Source: Candidatus Wolfebacteria bacterium CG_4_10_14_0_8_um_filter_39_64
GTDB lineage: Bacteria > Patescibacteriota > Minisyncoccia > UBA6257 > UBA9933
Length of the DNA: 6,753 nucleotides
Assembly: GCA_002784365.1 (NCBI GenBank)
Contig: PFKY01000031.1
Location: 1-6,753, forward strand
Direction of reading: 5' to 3'
In this document: piece by piece, positions 1 through 4,189 of the stretch
Layout: every line of letters starts with the position of its first letter
How positions within the stretch are numbered: the stretch's first letter is position 1
Notes under the pieces: generated by a model
Databases searched by the model: none
The model's input: only the letters and a program-made list of their open reading frames with translations
What the model was told of the DNA's origin: nothing
Translations under genes and position numbers: made by a program

Positions 1-370
1 CACATAAAACGACTTTTAATCCTGTTTTTAAAGCCGCCGAAACTTTTTTATTTATCATTTCATCGGTTTCGTCTAAATACTTTCGGCGTTCGGAGTGTCC
101 TATTATAATATATTCCACGCCCAAATTTTTGAGCATAGTTGGCGAAATTTCGCCAGTATAAGCGCCCTCATCTTTATAAAAAACATCCTGCGCTCCTAAC
201 TTTATTTTGGTCTTATTGATAAGACCGACAAATTCCGATAAATAGATAAATGGCGCGGCAACAACTATTTCTAAGTTTTTGATTTGTTTTAATATTGAAT
301 TAAAAAGCTCTTTCGCTTCTTTCAGCGAAGAAGGGTACATTTTCCAGTTAAAGATTATGATTTTTTTCAT
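1..370 (-). CDS. tpiA: Triosephosphate isomerase, N-terminal part (runs off the left edge)
   Basis: Glycolytic enzyme of the cytoplasm that interconverts dihydroxyacetone phosphate and glyceraldehyde 3-phosphate. The visible 123 residues open with MKKIIIFNWKMYP, whose N8 and K10 match the family's substrate-binding Asn and catalytic Lys. The segment GAQDVFYKDEGAYTGEIS (59-76) is the conserved dimer-loop region. IIIGHSERR (88-96) carries the electrophilic His (H92), and the last full codon is the conserved Cys after strand 5. The catalytic Glu and the phosphate-binding C-terminal loops lie outside the window. The ATG at 368-370 is chosen because the protein begins directly before the NWK motif, as is usual; there is no clear Shine-Dalgarno sequence upstream. 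About 1 kb of gene-poor DNA separates it from the next minus-strand gene, so it is probably transcribed separately. The identification is secure. Confidence 0.97.
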   Translation of the reverse strand, partial: MKKIIIFNWKMYPSSLKEAKELFNSILKQIKNLEIVVAAPFIYLSEFVGLINKTKIKLGAQDVFYKDEGAYTGEISPTMLKNLGVEYIIIGHSERRKYLDETDEMINKKVSAALKTGLKVVLC

Positions 371-405
371 ATTTTATTAACTAAAAATAAAATTTTCTTT
401 TTGAT

Positions 406-411
406 ATTATA
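406..411 (-). promoter_or_regulatory. Possible -10 box of the tpiA promoter
   Basis: A perfect TATAAT on the minus strand ends 35 bases before the tpiA ATG, which would give a leader of about 30 nt. No good -35 hexamer is found 16-18 bases upstream, so this rests on the -10 match alone in AT-rich DNA. Confidence 0.35.
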
Positions 412-433
412 TCCTTGGCAATGTTTTAAAATT

Positions 434-453
434 CCGAAATTAATATATTTCGG
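434..453. repeat. Small inverted repeat upstream of tpiA
   Basis: Arms CCGAAAT and ATTTCGG (7 bp) surround a 6-base spacer. On the minus strand it is followed by AATTTTAAAA, so it could be a weak terminator for transcription coming from the right or an operator ahead of tpiA. The short stem and broken U-run keep this uncertain. Confidence 0.35.
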
Positions 454-527
454 CGACCTTGATTTTTTCTAAACCAAGATGTATTAACCTATTTATTAGT
501 ATAATAAAAATTTAGGAAAAATAAAAG

Positions 528-570
528 GAGGGCACGATTGATTTTTCAATTTCAATTTCAATCGGCCCTC
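528..570. repeat. Long hairpin with a Shine-Dalgarno-like sequence in its left arm
   Basis: A 12-bp stem with a single bulged A (534) pairs GAGGGC-CGATTG (528-540) with CAATCGGCCCTC (559-570). The loop and right arm hold three tandem TTCAAT units (545-562). On the plus strand the left arm includes AAAAGGAGGG, followed 6-7 bases later by a TTG (538-540) that opens a 21-codon frame ending with TAG near 603. A TATAAT lies upstream at 500-505. Read on the minus strand, the hairpin is followed by CCTTTTATTTTT, so it could instead be an intrinsic terminator ahead of tpiA. Both readings are inference; the stem itself is directly visible. Confidence 0.6.
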
Positions 571-633
571 ACAAAGAATCACAGGCCAAAGGTCAAGTGC
601 TTTTCTTAGAACACATTTTTTGTATAGCAAAAA

Positions 634-658
634 TATAATTGATATACTTAGGTATATC
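634..658 (+). promoter_or_regulatory. -10-like box followed directly by operator-like palindrome, copy 1
   Basis: TATAAT at 634-639 is followed after one base by GATATACTTAGGTATATC (641-658), with exact 7-bp arms GATATAC/GTATATC. The palindrome would cover the transcription start, a typical place for a repressor site. No convincing -35 is present. The same 18-bp motif recurs at 807 and 1168 around the TrpR-like pseudogene. Like the E. coli TrpR operator, it is an 18-bp palindrome centred on TTAA (TTAG in this copy). Confidence 0.5.
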
Positions 659-687
659 GGCCAGAGAAAGACACCCTCGCCACACTA

Positions 688-765
688 TCTCTTTTTTTCC
701 TTTTTTTTCTTTCTTTTTTTCCTTTTTTTCTTTCTTTTTCTTTTTTTCTTTCTTTCTTTTTCCCT
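688..765. repeat. 78-nt uninterrupted pyrimidine tract
   Basis: Every base from 688 to 765 is T or C, in runs of TTTC and TTTTTTTC type. The run continues as T-rich DNA to about 800. It creates two overlapping low-complexity open frames (620-836) made almost only of F, L and S, which are not treated as genes. Such a tract may form triplex DNA or arise by slippage. It fills the space between operator-like copies 1 and 2. Confidence 0.85.
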
Positions 766-806
766 GGCTCTTTTCTTCTGGGTCTTGCTTTTATTTTGTT
801 TATGGC

Positions 807-824
807 GATATACTTAGATATATC
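807..824. promoter_or_regulatory. Operator-like palindrome, copy 2
   Basis: GATATACTTAGATATATC has exact 6-bp arms (GATATA/TATATC) and a degenerate centre. It lies 22 bases before the GTG start of the TrpR-like pseudogene, so it may be the autoregulatory site of that gene. With its right flank AATT it also forms an approximate 25-bp inverted repeat with the sequence around copy 1 (AATTGATATA...GTATATCG), so it could equally be the end of a MITE-like element. Confidence 0.5.
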
Positions 825-846
825 AATTATTGTTAATTTTTAAACT

Positions 847-1191
847 GTGTCAAAAACAAGTAAAAAATATTTTGAAGAAAAATTTAAAAGTATTCTCTGA
901 AATCGGTTTTTAAAGAATATCAAAAAGGCAAAAACCTGTAAGGAATTAAATTTTTTGCTTAAGAAATTTTTCACTCCGGACGAAAAAATTATGATTGAAA
1001 AGAGGTTGGGTATTCTTTATTTGTTGGAAAAAGGTTTAAGCTACAGGCAGATAGGCGAAGAAATAGAGGTCGCTGGCGCTTTTTAAGCAATTATTAAACA
1101 TATTAAACAAGTTAAACAACTTTCAGGGATAGCCCATTTAAAAAATATGGGAGTTTTAAATTCAGACGATATACTTAAGTATATCGTCTGA
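847..1191 (+). pseudogene. Decayed TrpR-like (YerC/YecD type) DNA-binding regulator
   Basis: Reading one frame from GTG 847 (VSKTSKKYF...) gives a Trp-repressor-superfamily pattern. It runs FLKNIKKAKTCKELNFLLKK, then FFTPDEKIMIEKRLGILYLL and EKGLSYRQIGEEIEV, which match the helices leading into the helix-turn-helix of YerC/TrpR-like proteins. The frame is broken by TGA at 898-900 and TAA at 1084-1086. The second stop falls where the family has a Ser in the recognition helix and could be one change (TCA to TAA). After it the frame continues (AIIKHIKQVKQL...) to a TGA at 1189-1191 inside the big palindrome. A shorter product starting at ATG 991 would lack both helix-turn-helix completion and the N-terminal helices. 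The family call is by motif memory; loss of function is inferred from the two stops. Confidence 0.7.
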
Positions 1192-1194
1192 ATT
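1159..1194. repeat. Perfect 36-bp palindrome containing operator-like copy 3
   Basis: The two 18-base halves, AATTCAGACGATATACTT and AAGTATATCGTCTGAATT, are exact reverse complements with no spacer. The core GATATACTTAAGTATATC (1168-1185) is the most symmetric of the three copies. It overlaps the last codons of the TrpR-like frame (DDILKYIV). It could extrude as a cruciform, bind a dimeric repressor, or mark an element end. The 80 bases to its right (1195-1274) show nothing recognisable. Confidence 0.9.
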
Positions 1195-1274
1195 ATTTTA
1201 ATTGGGCGTGCTTTACAATGAACTACTTTTCGGCGCTATAATTTCAAAAATTTTGGTCTTTAATCTGTTCTATC

Positions 1275-1341
1275 TTATTTTTTTCTAATATGCCGCCAAA
1301 CCCACCAGCCGATTGCCGCTAAAATCAATATCAAAATCAGC
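1275..1341 (-). pseudogene. Duplicated 3'-terminal fragment of the dedA gene
   Basis: On the minus strand this encodes LILILILAAIGWWVWRHIRKK and then TAA (1275-1277). That is the last membrane helix and basic tail of the DedA protein located 1.2 kb away. Bases 1286-1339 are identical to 2491-2544 inside dedA. The sequence to the right of 1340 shows no similarity to dedA, so only the gene end is present, with its own different stop context (RHIRKK* against RHIKRGLTKL* in dedA). This may be the original dedA 3' end, displaced by insertion of the unit between the two copies. Confidence 0.8.
1286..1339. repeat. 54-bp direct repeat, left copy
   Basis: Identical over 54 bases to 2491-2544. The two copies are in the same orientation, 1205 bp apart start to start. 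They bracket the promoter, gene and terminator of the 312-residue protein. The arrangement resembles att sites at a gene 3' end, or a duplication made during insertion. Confidence 0.95.
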
Positions 1342-1377
1342 AAAAATAAAGGGTCTTGGAAATAATTTCCAAGACCC
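1341..1377 (-). terminator. Strong intrinsic terminator of the 312-residue gene
   Basis: Bases 1351-1377 form a perfect inverted repeat with arms GGGTCTTGGAA and TTCCAAGACCC and a 5-base centre. On the minus strand it is followed by TTTATTTTTG (1350-1341). It begins 38 bases after the TGA of the upstream gene. The same hairpin sits where DGR target genes often carry a hairpin just downstream of the variable region, so it may have a second role. Confidence 0.85.
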
Positions 1378-1415
1378 AAAAATTCAAAAGAAACAAATTT
1401 ACTATACTCAAGTTT

Positions 1416-2354
1416 TCAAAGCACTGCTAGGGGACGGACAGACTTGTAGGACTGGCGGAAGCCAAGCAGATCGTAGTAGAGAAGCCCCAGACTACTGTAG
1501 AAAAAGTCGTCACTAGAGAACAGGTGGCCGCGATCCTCAAAATATTCCCCATACCATACCCAAGTATTACTGTTGCCGTCGTCCTTGCGAGGCATATATG
1601 GGTAAAGTTGAGGAATAACATCGACCTCAATGGCGCGCTCAAGTCGGAGCTGACTTATTTCCAGTCCAAGTTTTTCGGCCAAGGCCGGCTTGATATGCTC
1701 CTCCCACTCATCAGCAGAAACGCCGAAACGGGAAGATTGAGGACCGTATTTATATTTAGTAATTTTTCCGGCCCTGCGCAAATCCTCAATGATGGGGCCT
1801 AGCAGATTGTCATTTTTGTACATCTGCTTACCAGCATCATATTTCGGCTTGAGCCGAGTATCAATCAGGACTGTGATACCATCGAGTTTGACTTCCTTGA
1901 CAGCCGCCACTTTGCCATCAACATCGTGGATATCGCGGAAAACTTTGCCCTCGGCAACTTTCTGCCACAACCAACTTTTCGGTTTAATTTTCCAGCCGCG
2001 AAAATTGGCATCTTGCGGCATTGCCACTTCCGGCAAAAATGCGGGCTCCATCTCAAACTTCTGCCAAAATTTGATTTTTAATTCGCCATACTTTTTTAAG
2101 GTATCGGCGAAATCGGTCAAGTCAAATTCCTGACCGAAGAAAGCCAGATGGCAAGCTTGTTCCCTAGCCAAAATTTCTTCCAGCCAGAGTTCTTTTTGGC
2201 CCTCAACCAATTCAATCACTTTTCGGGCCAAATTTTTATCACAAGTCATTTTTTGCCAGCCCTCGGCTGACAAACCAAGATTCCGAAGAGTAATAATCCC
2301 TTCATGAATCATCCCCAACTCCTTTCCAAAATCTTTGGCTCGCGATCCTTCCAT
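1416..2354 (-). CDS. 312-residue soluble protein with a DGR-like variable C-terminus
   Basis: Specific function unknown. No signal peptide or membrane helix is visible. Residues 1-110 are probably helical (KVIELVEGQKELWLEEILA). A middle section holds GWKIKPKSWLW (120-130), LDGITVLIDTRLKP (157-170) and YGPQSSRFGVSADEWEE (203-219). The last 65 residues (VIPQLYPYMPRKDDGNSNTW...) end in TWVWYGEYFEDR, a hypervariable-looking run, and RPLAVL. This ending recalls C-type-lectin/FGE-like folds used as DGR variable proteins, and I recall similar proteins in CPR genomes; no search was done. The ATG at 2352-2354 follows a perfect Shine-Dalgarno sequence. The gene has its own promoter and terminator, lies between 54-bp repeats of the dedA end, and looks richer in G+C than its neighbours, which suggests transfer. 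After the TGA the frame stays open for 46 codons through the dedA fragment. Confidence 0.9.
   Translation of the reverse strand: MEGSRAKDFGKELGMIHEGIITLRNLGLSAEGWQKMTCDKNLARKVIELVEGQKELWLEEILAREQACHLAFFGQEFDLTDFADTLKKYGELKIKFWQKFEMEPAFLPEVAMPQDANFRGWKIKPKSWLWQKVAEGKVFRDIHDVDGKVAAVKEVKLDGITVLIDTRLKPKYDAGKQMYKNDNLLGPIIEDLRRAGKITKYKYGPQSSRFGVSADEWEEHIKPALAEKLGLEISQLRLERAIEVDVIPQLYPYMPRKDDGNSNTWVWYGEYFEDRGHLFSSDDFFYSSLGLLYYDLLGFRQSYKSVRPLAVL
1437..1526 (-). other. Candidate DGR variable region (residues 277-306)
   Basis: Residues 277-306 follow the conserved TWVWYGEYFEDRG and precede the fixed RPLAVL end. Of 28 codons (279-306), 23 end in C or T and none ends in A. They include TTC, TCT, AGT, GAC, TAC, CTT, GGC and CGC. 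This is the outcome expected when AAY codons of a template are randomised at their adenines. A template repeat and reverse transcriptase were not found in the window, so this remains a composition- and position-based inference. Confidence 0.5.
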
Positions 2355-2360
2355 CGCACA

Positions 2361-2368
2361 CCTCCTTT
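2361..2368 (-). promoter_or_regulatory. Perfect Shine-Dalgarno sequence of the 312-residue gene
   Basis: AAAGGAGG, extended to AAAGGAGGTG, ends 6 bases before the ATG at 2354. It fixes the start codon. It stands out because tpiA, dedA, galT and mrdA in this window have no comparable site. Confidence 0.9.
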
Positions 2369-2370
2369 CA

Positions 2371-2448
2371 AATTTTTAAACAGCCAGTGGCTCTTGGTTT
2401 ATCCCGCTTTTACGGGTTGCTCACAATAAGCCTTCCACTATAAAACTG
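2371..2448 (-). promoter_or_regulatory. Structured 5' leader of the 312-residue gene
   Basis: With a start near 2448, the mRNA has a leader of about 94 nt. It contains a small hairpin (CCCG-TAAAAG-CGGG, about 2403-2416). An outer pairing of AGTGG (2439-2435) with CCACT (2390-2386) encloses it. This may be only stabilising structure; no known riboswitch class was recognised. Confidence 0.35.
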
Positions 2449-2454
2449 CCTTTA

Positions 2455-2482
2455 ATTATACACAAATTTATAATTTTGTCAA
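2455..2482 (-). promoter_or_regulatory. Consensus sigma70-type promoter of the 312-residue gene
   Basis: TTGACA (2482-2477) and TATAAT (2460-2455) are both perfect hexamers with a 16-bp spacer. The -35 box overlaps the last codons of dedA (Leu-Thr, TTG ACA). This makes the downstream gene an independent and probably strongly expressed unit rather than the tail of the dedA operon. Confidence 0.85.
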
Positions 2483-3091
2483 TCCCCGCTTAATATGCCG
2501 CCAAACCCACCAGCCGATTGCCGCTAAAATCAATATCAAAATCAAATAATCAAACTTCCGGAAATAAACTTCTATCCCCTTCCAATTCTGGCCCAGCGCC
2601 ACTCCGATATAAGCGAGCGCAAAATTCCAAGGAAGAGAACCAGTAAACGTGTAAATTAAAAATTTAGGCAAACTTATTTTGGTCACGCCGGCCGGTAATG
2701 AAATATAGGTGCGTACAATCGGCAGCATGCGACCCAAAAAAATCGCCGGCGAACCGTATTTTTTAAACCATTCGTCTGATTTGTTCAATTCGTGTTCGCT
2801 AAAAAAGAAATATCGACCGTATTTTAAAATAAATCGTCTGCCGCCGTAGCAGCCAATTATGTACAAAACCAGAGAACCCAAAAGATTGCCCACTGTGGCC
2901 CAAAAAATCACCAACCATAAAGAAAAGCGGCCGGTCGTCACTAAAAATCCCGAAAACGGCATAATAATTTCCGAAGGGACGGGAATACTCGCACTTTCCA
3001 ACGCCGTCAGGAAAAAAACGCCAAGATAACCGGTGTTTTCAATTGCTGATAAAATAAGAATTGAAACTGCTCCCAAAAGCGCTGAAACCAT
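2468..3091 (-). CDS. DedA-family (SNARE-associated/VTT domain) membrane protein
   Basis: Integral inner-membrane protein of the DedA superfamily, whose members are linked to lipid (undecaprenyl-phosphate or phospholipid) translocation and membrane homeostasis. The 207 residues show several hydrophobic segments (about 5-30, 42-80, 115-165, 181-198). The family motif ESASIPVPSE (32-41) carries the membrane-embedded acidic residues. FLGRMLPIVR (118-127) carries the conserved R121, P124 and R127. The length is typical. The start ATG at 3089-3091 gives a short N-terminus before the first helix; there is no Shine-Dalgarno sequence, and the upstream 18 bases are a CPR-style repeat (AGCGAGCGAAGCGAGCTT). 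The last helix (residues 183-200) is encoded by the 54-bp repeat that recurs at 1286-1339. The tail KRGLTKL is encoded partly by the promoter of the next gene, so the present C-terminus may differ from the ancestral one. Confidence 0.93.
   Translation of the reverse strand: MVSALLGAVSILILSAIENTGYLGVFFLTALESASIPVPSEIIMPFSGFLVTTGRFSLWLVIFWATVGNLLGSLVLYIIGCYGGRRFILKYGRYFFFSEHELNKSDEWFKKYGSPAIFLGRMLPIVRTYISLPAGVTKISLPKFLIYTFTGSLPWNFALAYIGVALGQNWKGIEVYFRKFDYLILILILAAIGWWVWRHIKRGLTKL
2491..2544. repeat. 54-bp direct repeat, right copy (inside dedA)
   Basis: Identical to 1286-1339. It lies within dedA codons for the final membrane helix. Identity ends sharply at both sides: the left flank is then the cassette promoter, and the right flank is normal dedA sequence. 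Confidence 0.95.
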
Positions 3092-3176
3092 AAGCTCGCT
3101 TCGCTCGCTAATTAAGAATTCAAAATTAAGAATTTAGAATTTCGGCAATTCTTAATTCTGCATCCTAAATTCTGAA
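3092..3176. repeat. Dispersed AT-rich repeat cluster between galT and dedA
   Basis: The gap holds AGCGAGCGAAGCGAGCTT (minus strand) next to the dedA start. It also holds variants of an AATTCTNAATTC-type repeat. AATTAAGAATT (3110-3120) and AATTCTTAATT (3147-3157) are an exact 11-bp inverted repeat. ATTAAGAATTTAGAATTTC (3125-3143) recurs exactly at 6581-6599 inside pheS, and AATTCTGCATCCT resembles AATTCTGCATTCT there. This is the same repeat family in two places. Confidence 0.85.
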
Positions 3177-4184
3177 TTAAGATTTTAAAATCTTGGCCGC
3201 CTCATCCGGGTCAACTACCGTAATTTCAATGCCGGTTCCCAATTCAAATCCGGCGGAAATGCTGATTTTCGGCTGAATTTCAATGTGCCAGTGGTAATTT
3301 TTGTACTTTTGTTTGTCTTTCAAGGGCGCCGTGTGAATGAAAAAATTATAATCCGGATCATTTAATTTTCTTTCAATTTTTAATAAAGATTTTTGTAAAG
3401 CGTCAGCCACCCATTCTAAATCCTCGTCCAAAGTATTTTCAAAATAAGGCAGATGTTTTTTGGGAAAAATTCTCAATTCAAACGGTTCGCGGGAGATAAA
3501 AGGAGTAAAAGCGATTGCTCCTCTGTTTTCATAAATGATTCTTTTTTTCTCTTTTTTCTCCCATTTAATCATGGTGCAGTGGACGCATTTTTTAAATTCT
3601 TTAAAATAACGAGCCGAACCGGAAAGAGAATGTCCGACATCAGGCGGGATAATAGGCAAAGCGATTATCTGATAATGAGGATGATAAATGGTGGCGCCGG
3701 CTTTCGGTCCCCGGTTTTGAAAAATGGAAATGTAATTAAGACAGGGATCGTTATAAAGCATCAGATATCGGTCGCGGAATGCCTGAAAAACCAAATTGGC
3801 CGAATCTTTGTTGAGGTGGGAAAAATTATCATTATGGTCTCTAGTGATGAGTATGTCATGATGACCAATTCCTTCCACTACCGAATAAGGACCATGCTTA
3901 AAATTTCTGCCGCAAACGTTCTCGTGAGTAAAAACCGGATATTTATTTTCAATGAGCATCGCCTGCCAATCTCTTTCTTTCCTCTTTTTTCCTTCATTTT
4001 TCCTCCCATATAAAAGAATCGGTTTATTGCCGTTTTTAACGGGATTTTCAAAGGGGCAGCCCGAAATTGGCGCTTTTTTTCTTTTTCCTGTTTTTTTTAA
4101 TAATTGAAGATGTTTTTTTGCCCGACCCGACGCAATGACAATCCAATCGCCGGAAACCAGGTCTTGTCGTAGTTCGCTGTTCAT
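3177..4184 (-). CDS. galT: Galactose-1-phosphate uridylyltransferase family protein
   Basis: Cytoplasmic HIT-superfamily enzyme of the Leloir pathway: UDP-glucose + galactose-1-phosphate to UDP-galactose + glucose-1-phosphate. The order of motifs fits well: ELRQDLVSGDWIVIASGR (4-21), NKYP (80-83), IFQNRGPKAGATIYHPHYQI (154-173) with H170 as the expected nucleophile of HPHxQ, FELRIFPKKH (235-244), and NYHWHIEIQP (296-305) followed by AGFELGTGIE. The usual first Cys pair CPFC is CPFE here (C43, E46), while a CVHC pair is kept at 200-203. The start ATG lies 5 bp after the mrdA stop with no Shine-Dalgarno sequence, so it is read from the same transcript as mrdA, perhaps supplying sugar nucleotides for the envelope. 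In an organism with reduced metabolism the true substrate could be another nucleotidyl sugar. Confidence 0.93.
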   Translation of the reverse strand: MNSELRQDLVSGDWIVIASGRAKKHLQLLKKTGKRKKAPISGCPFENPVKNGNKPILLYGRKNEGKKRKERDWQAMLIENKYPVFTHENVCGRNFKHGPYSVVEGIGHHDILITRDHNDNFSHLNKDSANLVFQAFRDRYLMLYNDPCLNYISIFQNRGPKAGATIYHPHYQIIALPIIPPDVGHSLSGSARYFKEFKKCVHCTMIKWEKKEKKRIIYENRGAIAFTPFISREPFELRIFPKKHLPYFENTLDEDLEWVADALQKSLLKIERKLNDPDYNFFIHTAPLKDKQKYKNYHWHIEIQPKISISAGFELGTGIEITVVDPDEAAKILKS

Positions 4185-4189
4185 AAGGT

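Noticed and set aside
545..562. CRISPR-like tandem units (three TTCAAT)
   Set aside because: The units are 6 bases, adjacent and without spacers. This is a microsatellite-like run in a hairpin loop, and no CRISPR array is present.
620..836. Two overlapping plus-strand open frames of 65 codons
   Set aside because: They are created by the pyrimidine tract and consist almost only of F, L and S, without a ribosome site. Low-complexity artefacts are more likely than genes.
847..1191. UGA recoded as glycine (as in Gracilibacteria/SR1) to rescue the TrpR-like frame
   Set aside because: The second stop is TAA, which would remain. The long genes use GGN for glycine and contain no in-frame TGA, so a standard code is simpler.
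1195..1274. Possible small gene or RNA between the 36-bp palindrome and the dedA fragment
   Set aside because: No start with a ribosome site, no stable hairpin and no RNA-gene motif was seen in these 80 bases.
1313..2133. Plus-strand open frames opposite the 312-residue gene (1313, 1524, 1789) and minor minus-strand frames at 1427 and 1865
   Set aside because: They lie in other frames of a well-supported gene, have no ribosome sites and show no recognisable motifs.
3453..4013. 186-codon plus-strand open frame opposite galT
   Set aside because: It is antisense to galT, whose motifs are unambiguous, and its product shows no family features.
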